Made by a program: the position numbers and the translations under genes. The notes under the pieces were generated by a model. It saw nothing but the letters and a program-made list of their open reading frames with translations. It did not search any database and was not told the DNA's origin. From Sisyra terminalis (lineage: Eukaryota > Arthropoda > Insecta > Neuroptera > Sisyridae), in assembly GCA_958496175.1 (NCBI GenBank), contig OY292279.1, positions 1,860,001-1,924,000 on the forward strand: DNA of 64,000 nt, written 5' to 3'. Within the stretch, counting starts at the first letter, position 1, and each line of letters begins with the position of its first letter. This document shows, piece after piece, positions 36,546 through 49,832 of this stretch.

Positions 36546-38939
36546 ACTAAAATATTTCGCTAAAGTAATCCCAAGGTTGACTAATTATTAATTTCAGATA
36601 TATTCTTCCAAAATTTGAGGCCACATGTGATTAATTGTAACAAATCAAATATACAAAGAGTTGAAAAGAATTGGAATATACGTAAAAGTAAATTAAAAGA
36701 AAAGTCAGACAAAGAATTGTCGCGACACTTGGACGAAAGTTTTCCTCCTCGGTAAGGGTAGACGGATCTAAGCTTTTCACTTGGAAACGAGTGGAAAGGA
36801 GCTTTCCTCTGGTTCTTTGCAAAAGTTTGTTTTGTCACAACTTTGTAATAGGTACCTACCTACCTACCTACGTAGAGCTTTTGCTTTCCTTATCCACATT
36901 TTTTGAAGCGCTTTTCTTCTTTTATCACTTTACAAAAGCTCAAAGAGTTGACAGGGGATGGTTGGCAAGTGGGGGGTGGGGGTGGGTGGAGAGAAACTCG
37001 AAACAAAAAACTACCACCGACGACAAAAGAAATATGTGTGGCAAAATCGAGAAATAAATTGAAATACTTAAGAGGCACTTGGGGATGGAATCGTAACGGT
37101 TTTTATTTCATATTTGTAGGCATAAAAACAAGGCCTTTAAAGTGATAGGTTTTACACGAAATACTTTTGTAAATTTCAATCTCAGAAGTAAAAAAAAAAT
37201 GTATAATTTTTTTTTTCTCTGCCGGTTTCTTTGTTTTCATCAGGGTATGATTTGGGTTGCAGCTTTTTGTTTTGTCCCCGGATTATTTATTATTTTCACC
37301 CGTAAATTCCTAAAAGTTATAAACGCAAACAAGGGTTGTGTATGTATGTATGTATGTATGGACTATTCCGGGCTTATTTCAGACGTCACTCTTTCAACCC
37401 CCGGAGAGGATTGCCGCCGTAAAAAAAAGAAGGTTACCAAAGCAAAAAAAAATATTTCCATTTCCCTACATTATTATTATAATACCTTTAGTTGTATTAA
37501 AGCCATCCCATTTCATTTCCAGTCAATAAATTCATTTCCCTCATTCCACTTCGGCCCAATTTGAATTTGTTGCCAAGTAAAAATTTTAAGGTTTAATTGT
37601 TTTTTTTTCGGCGAAATTAGTGTTTTTAAAGATAAAGTATTCGGTGAATGGGGGGGGGAAACCGTTCGCCTAAATCTGTTATGTACACATTTTGATAAAT
37701 GGTGGAAATATTCGATTTTGTCCTCGAAAATGGAAGCTGGAAGTTGGCTTTCGTAGAAAAGAAAATATATGATTTATATGGATACGTCACTGACCGAAAT
37801 ATTATTAATGGAACGGCAATAGATTCGATATTTTTTTTTTTTTTTTTTTTGTTTGGGACAAGGGGGGTGAGAAACGTGAGGGATATCAACCGGCAGAAAA
37901 ACACTTGAAATCTCTTCGACTATATATTGGCGTGTGAAACTTTCTTTTTCCTCATATTTGTTTGGAAATTTTCCAAGAAATTTGTTGTGATATCACAAAG
38001 CATTGAGGGGCAAAAAAAATTTCCTTTAAAATTTTCGTAAATCTCATCGACAAATTATCATCGTGCAAGTGGAACGGTAGTAAAAGTGATGTTAAATAAC
38101 GAGAAACTCTTGAAACATTTCCCACGGGATCATACATTTATCCGTCCATCCTCACCCCCCTCACCCCTCGCACTTCGTCTCATCTCATACACCACCGCAT
38201 AGAAAGCAAATGAGAATACGCCAATCTTCCATTATTACCAACCGACGTCATCATTTCCTATTCTTCTTCCCGGTCCCCCATTTAAAGATCCTTTCATTCA
38301 AAATATATTCCCATTTGTTTGGCCATTCACGGCGGCGGCCAGGCCAATTTTCCCCCGTCATCATTGGGTCTTGATCGTGAACATCATTATCATAAGAAAA
38401 CCAACCTCCCCCCGTCCTTTTCCCGCCCGTTACCTACTCCGATCCACGTTTCTTTATCCGTCATAAATGTGTCTTAAGATCGTCCGTACGTTTCGTATTT
38501 ATTTTACGATCCCTTCTGGAAAATGAGTTGTTTAAGACGCGGGGTACGGAGAGAGGGGGAGGAACAAGGAAATATATCACCAAGAATACGAAACCCACGA
38601 CTAAGAAAACAAAAAAGAAACACCAAAACATCTACATGAAAAAATCGCCAAACTTTTCTTTCCATTCGATAAATTCGTTTTTGTTTGAAAATTAAAAGCT
38701 TTCAAAGCTCTAAAATTTTAAGAGATCCACATCTTAACAACCAAAAAAATATTTGCAGAATTGGGAGCTTTCAGCTGTGTAAATTGTGCTTTAACGAATA
38801 AATTTAACATACTATCTCATTTTACATTTGGTAACCATTTAAATAAAAAAAAATCACCATTTTCGTAAACAAAAGTATTGATGCATTTGTTCCACTGAAA
38901 AATGCATGATTGAAGTACATAATTTTGATGCAACCGCTG
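36546..38939. other. Unique DNA, GC-richer and microsatellite-bearing
   Basis: CCTA repeat at about 36851-36873, TATG repeat at about 37338-37361, T21 run at 37830-37850 and pyrimidine-rich GC-richer DNA at 38130-38480. Open frames on both strands here contradict each other and none has a domain. GAGCTTTT/AAAAGCTC words occur near 36877 and 36937. This stretch could be conserved noncoding or intronic DNA, but nothing proves it. Confidence 0.4.
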
Positions 38940-39089
38940 AAGTCGTCGTTCAATTTTGCATCTAAATGCACCTGGAGATTTCAAATCTCATCTCATGGAG
39001 ATTGCAGGGAATTTGTTTTTCTTATGGGCTTAAAATTACTTAATCAAATGTTTTTTTAAGAGATTTGGCCTACCAATATAAAGTTGATG
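38940..39089. other. Left shoulder of satellite G
   Basis: CACCTGGAGATT near 38970 resembles a worn core. Otherwise unassigned. Confidence 0.3.
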
Positions 39090-42000
39090 AAGTCCTCTAA
39101 TAATCTGGAAGTAGATTTGGACATCATCTTCAAGAGCTTCTTCGAATTTTGAAGAAAACTAGTTCAAAAAACCCACAAATTGAAATTTTTGGGGGCACTT
39201 ATTGATTGATTTTTTTTTGACTTAAACTGGACACAACTCCAAAATACTTTAGGGGAATCCCATGAATATTGTATTCGTATTGATACGACAAAAATTTAGG
39301 ATAAAACTCCTGGAGATGATGTCAACGTTTATCTTCAGAAAGGTCTGAAAACCATGCCAGATGTACTATTTGTCATCAAGGACTTGAAAGTCTTTTTTGC
39401 CTTAACAACTCTAGAAGATGACGTCCAGGTACATTGGAATTTTGCAAGAATACAATATTTCTGAGCGATTCATAAATTCTCCCATGTTTTTTGAATTCAT
39501 TTAAAATAAAGTAAAAAAAAAACTCCAGAAGATGATGTCTAAGTCTATCTTCAGGGACGTTGAAGAGTCTTATGAACCACGAATTTGTCAACACCAGGTT
39601 GAAATACTTCCCTGTATTTATTTTTGAGCTCATTTTCTTCGAAATTTAACTGAAACTCTAGAAGATGACGTCCACGTTTACTCCAGGATACGAAGGGAAG
39701 TTTCATGTACTGTATAAGATTCGTAATAACGGATTCAAAAAATTCGTCTGTATGTTTTAATTATACATTTAACAAAAAATTTTGGCATGAATCTAGAAGA
39801 TGATGTCCACGTTCATTTCCAGGTGCATTGGAGAAACTAACAGACCTGAAATTTGTCATCAATGCAAAAATCTATCATATGTGATTCTCGAGTTCATTTT
39901 GTTCTAAATTTAAAAGAAACGCCAGAAGATGACGTCCACGTCTACCCCTAGGTACATCGTGGAATTTTGTTTAAACGTTAATTAAAATGATCTTTCTGAA
40001 TGTTTATACAAAAAAATTAAATCAGAAGATCTGGGTATAGATGTGGATGTCATCTTCTAGAAGTTCTTCCGAATTTCCGAATTTCCGATAAAATTATTTC
40101 GAATATTATTTATATATCGAATATATTCGAATATATTATTTCGATATAAAATTCGTAAACCAGGATTCACGGAATCATGAAATCCATAGGGATTCATCAT
40201 TTCTTCATTCATTCCTTCTCTTTCAATGAAAAAAATGAACTAAACTCCAGAAGATGATGTCCAAGTCCATCTCCAGGTACATAGGGGAATCTAATAGACT
40301 TCACATTTGTGGTCAAAAACTTCTTATGTGATATTTTCATAGTACTTTTGTCCAAAATATAAAACAAACTCCAGAAGATGATGTCCACGTCGATCTCCTA
40401 GTATGTTGAAGAATCTTTAAGACCGCATATTCATCATTAGTGATTTGAAAGCCTTTTCTGTGTGATTTTCTAAATCGTTTTTTTCTTAAATTAAAAGAAA
40501 CACCAGAAGATGACGTCCACGTCTACTCCAAATTACGTCGAGGATTTTTGTTTAAAGATACTTTAAATGATATATAAAATTTCTGAATATTTCTTCATTT
40601 TTGTTTAACGAAAAATTGAGTGACAAGATCTGGGGATAGACGTGGATATCATCTTCTGGAAGTTCTTCCGAATTTCCGATAAAATTATTTAAAAAATCTC
40701 GCAAATGAAATTTTTAAAGTCGCTGATTACGATTTTAAAAGGTTTGTGAGATTTTCCGATGCGCTGATAGGTAAACGTGGACATCATCTCCTGGAGTTTC
40801 TTTTAATTTTCGAACAAAAGTACTGAGAAATTCTTTAGGTGAAATTTTTGATTTGTTGATGACAAATATGAGATATCTCAGATTATCCACTGAACTTGGA
40901 GATGGACGTGGACATCATCTTCGGGAGTTAAGTTCAATTTTTTCATTATAACAACAGGTAGAGATTGTATGAATTTTATGACTCTGTGAATCTTTTTTTA
41001 CGAATTTCATATACGTAAATTCCTCTACCTACAAACGTAAATAGGTACCGGATAAACCAGGACATCATCGACTAAAGTTTCTTATAAATTTAGGAAAAAT
41101 GAATTCGAGAATCACATAGGATAGGTTTTTGCGTTGACCATGACAAATTTAAGATCTGTAAGTATCTTCAGCACACCTGGAGATTGACGTGGATATCATC
41201 TTCTGGAGTTTTGTCCAAATTTTTTGTTAAATTTATCATTTTTAATACACAGAATGGAATTTATGAATCCTTGGTAACGAATTGTATAATTAAATAAAAT
41301 TCTCCTCATTGCCACGGAGTAAACGTGGACGTCATCTTCTGGAGTTTCTGTTAAATTTAGAAGAAAATGAGTTCAAAAATTATATACGGGACTTTTTCGC
41401 CACGGTGATGACCAATGCTGACCAATTTGAGGTCAATTAGATTCTCCAAAGTCTCTGAAGATGTACGTGGACATCATCTTCTGGATTTTTTTGGAAAAAT
41501 AATTTTAGATAAATACGAAAAACACCAGAGAATTTATGAATTGCGTCTCAAAAATATTGGAAAAATGAAAAATTCGTACGTACCTAGACATCATCTTCTA
41601 GAGTGTTTTTTTTTTAAATTAGAACAACAAATAAAACAGGATTGACTTTCATTTTTTTTTTTGAAATCTTAAACAAAATTATTGTTGGATCCTTTTAGTT
41701 GCTATGCAACTGGAGGTCCAAAAATCTCATCTTCTGGAGTTTATCAAAGAATTTCTTTGGATTAAGGCTTTAAAACTTTTTAAGGGAAATTAATTATAAA
41801 TATCAGTTATAATGCATTAAGTGCTCCAACGTACCTGAAGCCGGACGTGGACATCCTCTTCTGGAGTTAAATTCAAACTTTAAACAATTTTATTCGAAAT
41901 TTTGAAAAATAACGTCCTTGTCTTCCTCTAAGTATGTTAAAGAAATTGATGAGCCTTATATTTATAATTAGCTTCCCCAAAAATGTTTCTTATATAATTT

Positions 42001-42125
42001 TGTTCTAAATTTAATAGAAACTCCAGAATATAATGTCCACGTTTAATCCAAGATTAAATTAAATATTAACAAGAAATTTTCTGATTAAACTCCAGAAGAT
42101 GCAATTCTTGGACCTCCAGGTGCAT
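39090..42125. repeat. Satellite G array, ~130-bp units, strand switch
   Basis: More than 20 copies of a core reading CTCCAGAAGATGATGTCCAC then GTCTA(C/T)CTCCAGGTAC. Forward copies lie near 39305, 39409, 39523, 39656, 39791, 39920, 40245, 40369, 40501, 42020 and 42083. Reverse copies lie near 39110, 40045, 40650, 40775, 40900, 41065, 41185, 41315, 41450, 41580, 41715 and 41840. Measured adjacent forward spacings are 114 to 135 bp. The rest of each unit is only loosely conserved. The spacings do not keep a reading frame, so it is not a protein repeat. Confidence 0.85.
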
Positions 42126-43429
42126 AATGCAACTTAACTTAACGTATATTGTTCTTTTTCCACCGGAAAATGCAGATGCATTTTTGTACGACAAAATGAT
42201 ATCAGAATATTGTAAGGGTTTAAGGGATGAAATGGGTAAGAGTTGTAGTCCATCACTTTGATAATATTTTTATGTTCCATCAAATGAGCTTGTGTACAAA
42301 AAGTTCGTTTCTTTTCGTTTTGTTTACTTGTGCGATTATCTTCGTCATATCGTCGAGCTTTCTTAAAAGCTCCAACTTTAGATAGAGATGCACGTGTGTT
42401 GGGGTAAAAGTCTGGAAGAAACAAAAAATAAATAGAAATAAAAAGGAAAGTTGAAAAGAAGGAATGGTCGCAATTGATGGTAGCAGAGAGAGGCTTTTTG
42501 TAGGCAATCCACCCTCAACCATGAATTATCATTTTATTTTATATAATCCCCCATATTTACCCCATAAAGCTTTCACTCGACAACGTGCTTTCGCCGTATT
42601 TTCTTTCAGCGACCCTCCCCCACCCCGGTCTCGCCTTGCCCGTCTCGTATTTTTATATATTTTCCTCGGCTCCAACAAAGGTAAATTCTTGTTCCTTTCG
42701 GATAATTCTGTTTTGAATTACTAGTTTCCAGCGATACGAAGCACAAAAAAAAAATGTTAGTGAATTTTTTATTAGTAACATTGCTTTCTCGTTTGTTTTT
42801 TATTTTTTATGAAAATTTCTAAGATAAAATGAAAATATTTCAAGAATACTGAATATCTGGTTAAGTTGAGCTTTTGAGGAAGTGGAACATTAATTTGTGA
42901 TTCTAGTTCCACTTTTTTTTACTAGAACAGTTTAGTATATGTATCACCAGTTGCAGGTATAGAGGGGTAAAAATGTCAATCCAATACTAAAGTATATTTT
43001 ATACATACCACTTAATTAACAATAATGCAGTTGACACATTTTTTGGTCAATGTTTCATGTCATCGCTACTTTAAAACGATGTGTGACAGGAAATTATATA
43101 TTTGTATAAAATATACATTTCAACTAAATTGCAAGTTTCATGATTTTTGTTAATTTATCAAATGTAAAGTTCATTTATATTATTACAAGACTTCTTTAGT
43201 TTATATTAAAAATTGAATTTTCCGCGTAGAATTACACAATTAACTTCTAGTTTCTTTTCTAGTACAACGCCTGCTGGTCTGAGGTGGTTTTCAGTCCTGT
43301 TAAAATTCGAGGTTTGTCAATGAAGAATTTATATAAATTGACCGTAAATATAGCGTTAATATTAACTAATAATGATTATTACTTCCAATTCTTTCAACAG
43401 TTATTATTATTTTACGTTTAATATATTAT
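42126..43429. other. Unique AT-rich DNA
   Basis: GAGCTTTC and AAAAGCTCC stand close together at 42356-42375 and GAGCTTTT is near 42871. A C-rich tract is near 42615-42640. Frames at 42134-42724 lack domains. Confidence 0.4.
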
Positions 43430-43545
43430 AAACATGATTTTTAACTAATAACTTTGAAGTACTAACAAACGCTTATGTAGTTACTGTAACTAGGCAACTT
43501 GATTACATATGTGCTACGTGGGTTGCCTATCTGCAAACTCAAAAT
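43430..43545 (-). repeat. Single X-family core unit
   Basis: ACTTTGAAGTACTAACAAAC, GTTACTGTAACTAGGCAACT and GGTTGCCTATC match the units of the array at 59640-60970. It stands alone about 16 kb from that array. Confidence 0.65.
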
Positions 43546-44814
43546 ATTCTTTCATCTATAACTAGGAAATGTCTTTCAAAAAAACTAAAAAAACAATACT
43601 TTTCAAATGATTTTTTCCAAAATTCACGTCTGTTAATTGATAGAGCATCTTTTCTTTTATATTTCCCGCATTAATCGATGATTTATCAGTTGCATTTTTA
43701 AATTGAAACAAAGATACAAAATTACTTCTGGTAATTTACGTTTATTGTTCAGAAAAGTTAGAAAACAAATATTTTAAAGGATTACTTATTAAGAATAATA
43801 ATAAATTACCTAGATAAATTGGTCAGCCAAAAAACTTTGCCAATTTTCCCGAAAGTAATCGCAAAAACACACCCAACATGTGCGTTTTTCTTTTCCATTC
43901 AAAATTCACCCCGTTTATTGTATTCACAATCGTGTTCGGAGCTTAATAATACCTTTTCGATTTAACCTAGAAAAAAATCGACTTTTCAATCATCATTAAC
44001 TTTTATGTCAACACATAAGGTTTTTTTTTTCAACTCTTTCCCCTACCTAATATTTTTACTAAACCGTAAATCAAATGTCAATTTCACGATAGATTTTTTT
44101 TTCTGTCTCAATTTTTACCAAAATGGATATATGTCTGTGCTGTTTTTTTTCTATCGAGTATATTAATATTTTATAGTAAAAATCCTCACCGATAGTGTTT
44201 TGTTCAATTTTTATGTTTCAATCTTCATTTGTTTTAAAAATTGATAGAACAAGTGAGCTTGAAACAAACCAAAATGGTAAAAATATAATATAGTTTAGGG
44301 TTGTTTTATAAATTTTTATTATTATTGAAAGCTCAAAAAAAATATATATATAATTTCAACAAAAGCACAATTTGATTATCGTTTCCATTTTCTTTTTCTG
44401 CTCCATTTGTTTAAATCAATAATTTTTTTTTCGTGCATGTCACAAGCATAAAAAAACCGAATAGATCATTTATTTCCGTTCATAAATCTCTCGACCATCT
44501 CACCATATACACATGGCTGAAATTTTATCTCTGTTTTTTATTCCGATCGACGTCTTTTCCCGGGTCTTTCATCCCTTTTCTTGAACGTAAGCACATATCG
44601 GCTTAATAATCCCAACTCATCAATCAACTCAGCTCAGTTTAGAGCTAATGAAAATAAAACCAAAAATGAAAAAAAAAAAAAAAACACCAAGGAAAAAGTC
44701 GCCAAGTCAACACTGTGTACAATTTGATAGAGCGGAAGTTTTTTTGCGAAAATAAAACGTGAAAATTTATTGGTACAGGGTGTTTTCTAATCGTTAAATT
44801 TATTATTTAATTTT
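43546..44814. other. Unique AT-rich DNA, homopolymer rich
   Basis: Many T8-T10 and A8-A15 runs. No gene or repeat family was recognised. Confidence 0.4.
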
Positions 44815-45080
44815 TTGGTTGACTATCGAAATAGGTATTGTTTCTATGCGACAATATTGTTAATTTCTATATTGTGTTGTTCTATGTTATTCCTCAAAAA
44901 ACGGCTAACTTTGATTCAACTATTCAGTTTCAAAATGGTGGTATTTAGTAATGTTGGGTTAGGAGTGCTATTCAATTCAATTAGACTTTGAAGTGAATAT
45001 ATTGGATTAAAAATAAATTACGTAAGTGAAAAACTATCCAAATAAATTTAATTGTTAATAGAAATACTTTTTCAGCTGGT
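44815..45080 (-). repeat. Diverged relic of repeat Z, reversed
   Basis: TTAATTTCTATATTGTG, TTCTATGTTATTCCTC and GGCTAACTTTGATTCAACT correspond in reverse to the ACATAGACTGACA region of the Z units at 26690 and 27460. Confidence 0.5.
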
Positions 45081-47215
45081 AATCAATATTAAACTGAATT
45101 AAATTGGTTAAAATCTGGAAACATGATTAAAACGGAAGCCAGGCGTTTCAAAGCCAGCCATTCGAAGAATAATCTAGAACGACTCAATATCTAATCCGTT
45201 GGAATATTGTCGCATGAAAATAAATAATATTGGACTCAAATTAAAAAAAGTATGCTTGCAACTTGTTAAAAACTTGTTTAAAATATTTTTATTGTAGATT
45301 TTCATGTAAATAAGTGCTAAAAATTCTTCGAAATATTTAAATCAGGAATGTGAGTAATTGATTCGTGGTAGCTTTTTCCACAAGCACGAAAAGCTCCCAT
45401 AGAATTTACGATGAAATGTTGTTGAAAAATAATAAGCAGCACCAGGTGTTGTGTATTATCCCAATGGGATTCTATTAAATCTTTAAAATATGAACTTTGG
45501 CCAAGAGAGAAATTAAGCTGCTAAATCATTTTGTTAAGCTCTCACTTGTGAATGCACAAGGCTAATTAATGCCCTTATGAGCGGAAGACTTCGGATGTGA
45601 ATAGAAGGCGACTCGGGGGTGCTACGTGAGAGATGCAAAGCGGAGATAATTGTCGAGGAAGGAAATTTCCGGTTGTATTTATGAACGCCCCCCTCCCCCC
45701 AAATAAAAAGTCTCAAGAAAATTAAAACTTTCCGCCGACCAATTTGATCATATATAATACAATTGTATGCACCACCGGAATAATGAAGGCGCCCTGCTAC
45801 CGAAAAGACAATGAACGATAATTAAAAAATTAATTTTTCATGTAAACATGGCGACACGAAAAATTTGGACGCTTCAAAGCATTCATGCAAATCTTGGATG
45901 AATTCAAATGTAATTTTATTATCAAATAACAGTGCAACTTGGCCCAAATCCAAATCTTAAATTGGAATAAAATTGAATTGTATTTAGAGGGAAAAACATG
46001 GGGAGATTTCCAAAAAAATGTCACGACATGTTAAAGAGTGATTTTTCACGAGAAAACTAGCCGGGAAATGAAACAGGATATGGACAGGATACGGGACACT
46101 ATTAAAGCGAAGTTATTGCTGGACAAGCAATAACCATGGGAATGATGGGTGTTTTTGTGTTGTTTCCAAGAGTTTTTCTTTGTTCCTTGTTTGTTCAATT
46201 TATGCGTTTCACTTTAACCCCCCCCCCTCCCCCTCATGCCGGAGAAATTTCATTTGAAAATAGCTGGAGCTCCTTTTCATTTCATTATATTGGTGAAACA
46301 CGTTTCAAATGGAAGTCACACACATATCCGTCGATGTTTTCCTGTTCTCCATCTACCACCGCAGAAAAAAAAAATTTATAAAACCACATGAAATTTTTGA
46401 ACTCGTCCATTACTATTACTATCGTTGAAGTGTTTTCGTCCGATATTTTTCACTCAAATAAATAAACCAATTGTTAACGATGACAAATTTTAAATTCTGT
46501 AAAAAACATCAATTTTTTTTTTTGGGAAATTTCGTATACTAGCAAAGCAAACAAGATCGATGTGGGGCATGCCAGGGTTGTGATATAGGATGAGCTTAAG
46601 TGCGGAACTTTTCTCACATATACATGTAAAGCACATAAAGCTTTCTCATTCGTAATTTCTAGGTTCATTGTAGCTGTATATGTTCATATACCTTCCTATG
46701 TGTTAGTTGGTGGTTATGGTTCTAGATTGAGTTACATATAATAAATATATTGGTGGCGTTTTAACACCTTCACCACCACCCACCACCACCTACCCCCCGT
46801 CACTATAACTTTATTTTATCCTTGCTATTTCGCTGGTGAGTTACGTTTCTTGGATGTTTCAACTTGGAGTTTGTGGCATTAGTTTGGTTTTATTTGCGTT
46901 AACTTTCAAAATATAATACAAAGTTGTCGAGGCTTGCATTAATAGATTCCTCAAAACTCAAGTCTCGTATTCCAACGTATATGGCTGCGCCAAACAACTA
47001 AAGCATGAAACGGGATCGAGGGACGAAGAAAATTTGACAAAACTGCAAACCTAATAATAAGTACTTTGTACGGTGAAAAACAGAAACTTCAATTTCGTCG
47101 TTCGAAATGAATTGGGTGTCAATAGCTTGCGAGTCAATTGTAGAGACATGTTTGATCTTTTCAATGAGAATGATCGACTCAATTGACGTAAATAAATAAA
47201 ACACCCTTGCCGGCA
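45081..47215. other. Unique DNA with a CAC microsatellite
   Basis: CAC repeat at about 46770-46792, C-rich tracts near 45688 and 46218, and an AAAAGCTC word near 45391. Frames at 45534-47216 lack domains and start codons are not supported by any other signal. Confidence 0.4.
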
Positions 47216-49322
47216 TCTATCTATTATAAAGAGGAAAGATTTGATTGTTTGTTTGGTTTGAATAGGCTCCGAAACTACTGGAACGATTTGAAAAATTATT
47301 TCACTGTTGGAAAGCTACACTATTTCCGGTGAACATAGGCTATTTTAAATTTTCAAAAAAAATAGGGATCCATACTAAAACTCCAAAAAAAATACCAAAA
47401 AACTTTCTTACATCACGTGCGCTGGTGATTTAACTAAAGAACGGAACAACCGAATTTAATGAAACTTTATATTAAGATACAACACACTTACCCACACACG
47501 TTAGGCTATTTATCATTCCTTAAAAATAATAAGGGAATGTACTCCCTACGTAAAAACTGAGGGATGAAAAAAAAATTTACTATAGATAGGCGAGTTATAT
47601 ATCATTGGAAAGGTATTTAAAAATTAAAAAAATGATCTGTATTAAAATTTTTAGTTGAACTATTAAAAAGCACAGTAATTTAATTTAAAGTACAAAAAAT
47701 TGCCTTTTTGAAATATAAATGTTTATATAGATAATAATCTGACAGTAAACTTTTTTTTTTTAGAAAGTTGTTGTAAATAGATCCTTAGAGTTGCTCACTA
47801 AGGAAATATTAACGAAAAAAATGTAATAGTAATAATAATAGTAATAAAGCTTAAAGTAAATACGTTTTTTGCTTATGGTTCTAATTTAAAGAAAGCTTTA
47901 CTGATTTGATAGAAACTTTGTAATCAAGTTTAAACTATTTTTCTTTGGTAGAAAAGGTTGTCTATTTACGTTTAATTATTAATTATTATTATTATAAAGA
48001 GGAAAAATTTGATTATTTGTTTGCTTTGAATAGGCTCCAAAGTTACTTGACCGATTTGAAAAATTATTTCACTGTTGGGAAGTTACACTATTCCCGGTGA
48101 ACATAGGCAATATTAAATTTTCAAAAAATTAGGGATCCATACTAAAACTCCAATAATGTATGAAAAAATTACCAAAAAACTTTCTTACATCACGTGCGCT
48201 GGTGATTTAACTAAAGAACGGAACAACCGAATTTAATGAAACTTTATACTAAGATATAACACAATTACCCACACACGTTAGGCTATTTATCATTCCTTAA
48301 AAATAATAAGGGAATGTACCCCCTACGTAAAAACTGAGGGATGAAAATAAAAATTTACTTTAGATAGGCGACTTATATATCATTGAAAAGGTATTTAAAA
48401 GTTAAAAAATGATCTGTATTAATATTTTTAGTTGAACTATTAAAAAGCACAGTAATTTAATTAAAAGTACAAAAAATTGCCTTTTTGAAATATAAATGTT
48501 TTTATAGATAATAATCTGACAGTAAACTTTTTTTTTCATAAAATTGTTGTAAATAGATCCTTAGGGTGGCTCAGTAAGGAAATATTAACGAAAAAAATGT
48601 AAAAGTAATAATAATAATAGTAATAAAGCTTAAAATAAAAACGTTTTTAAAACCGTGCATATATAAAATGGTATATATACTTTTCCTACTGATGAAATTT
48701 TAATATTCGGTGTATTCTTTATAGGAAGTAGGCATCTGATAAGATTTTTTTTTGAAAATTCCTACCCTAACGGACAAGGGTGGAATCAGGATTTTTTTCT
48801 TGGGGGGGGACAATATCTTTTATTTGCAATTACATGAAAGGGATCACGAAAAAAATTTGCAATTCCAGCCAGAAATCATCATAATGATAAATATTAAATA
48901 ATCATCTCATCATAATGATAAAAGAAATTGAAAATCCTCTTCCAGAACAAAAGGCATACGCCAAATCGTGTATGGTGAACTCTGGACTATCCAATATGGT
49001 TTAATTATATAGTTGAAATTCAGATATTTTAATAATAAGTTTATAGATACATAATGGTTATACATGATTATGGAAGAACTGGGTTTCGTGCCATTGTACA
49101 AATTTCAATTTCGCGGTTGTGTTGTACATTGCAATAGTGTAATAGTTTTTGGAAAAAAGTTCATTCGGGAATCGAAAAAGGGAGATGGGGTTATTTTGGC
49201 CGAATTTATTGAACTTGGCGATATTTTTTTATTTGATGTATGATGTAGTATGATTATATTTTTCGTAATAGAATAAGAAAAATAAAAAACGTTACGCAGA
49301 CGAAGTCGCGGGGATCAGCTTG
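47216..49322 (+). mobile_element. Two-headed non-autonomous Helitron
   Basis: The first head TCTATCTATTATAAAGAGGA starts at 47216. After about 660 bp, at about 47990, a second head (TTATAAAGAGGAAAAATTTG) begins and runs to a complete 3' region ending GACGAAGTCGCGGGGATC, AGCTTGT. The two segments are tandem copies of the element's 5' half; only the second has the 3' half. The terminal CTAG is mutated to CTTG. No Rep/helicase frame is present. The 120 bp between the heads (47872-47990) also accompany the fragment at 336-810. Confidence 0.8.
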
Positions 49323-49832
49323 TATCCAATACAATTGTTGAGAATTCAACGAGGTAAACTCTTGAAATATTTCCCTTAGAATTAAATCGTACTATTGTTA
49401 TATTATTTGAATGTTATTGGACCACAACTTACCGACTTTTCGGCTGATATGAATTAGAAATTTCCATAGACGTATCCGGTTACGATTCGTGTAATAAAGT
49501 GCATAAATACAAAGCAAGGATGTGTGCAATTGAATTACGTTTTTCGTTCAGATTGGATTGTGTGTTTGATTCAATTATTCCCAGTTTCTGGCGACTCATA
49601 GTACATTCTTCCATCGTTGTTTTCCTTTATGAGGAAATGGCTGTGTATTACTAACCCACATATGGCTGGTGGGTTTCTGTATTAAATTGAAAGCACAGTG
49701 ATTTCAGGGGTGCAACGCAGGGTGGTTGCGGGAATTTATTATCAGTGAAATGCTTTTGATTGTGTTTTTCTCATTGACGATGATGCTGATACAATAAGAG
49801 GTCAGCCACATATCTGCAACCCGTTTTATTAA
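49323..49832. other. Unique DNA, nothing recognised
   Basis: Slightly GC-richer than the surrounding repeats, without a convincing reading frame or splice pattern. Confidence 0.4.

Noticed and set aside
37142..37564. A 140-codon open frame on the plus strand
   Set aside because: It runs through poly(A/T) tracts and a TATG microsatellite, has no domain, and another plus-strand frame overlaps it.
39376..41645. Repeated peptide-like stretches such as HHLLEFF or HHLLDFF in translations of satellite G
   Set aside because: They are translations of the repeated DNA core. Spacings of 114-135 bp do not hold a frame and both strands are used, so no protein repeat is implied.
39090..42125. Regular short core with variable spacers, as in a CRISPR array
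   Set aside because: Units are about 130 bp, cores are imperfect and lie on both strands, there are no cas genes, and the setting is eukaryotic.
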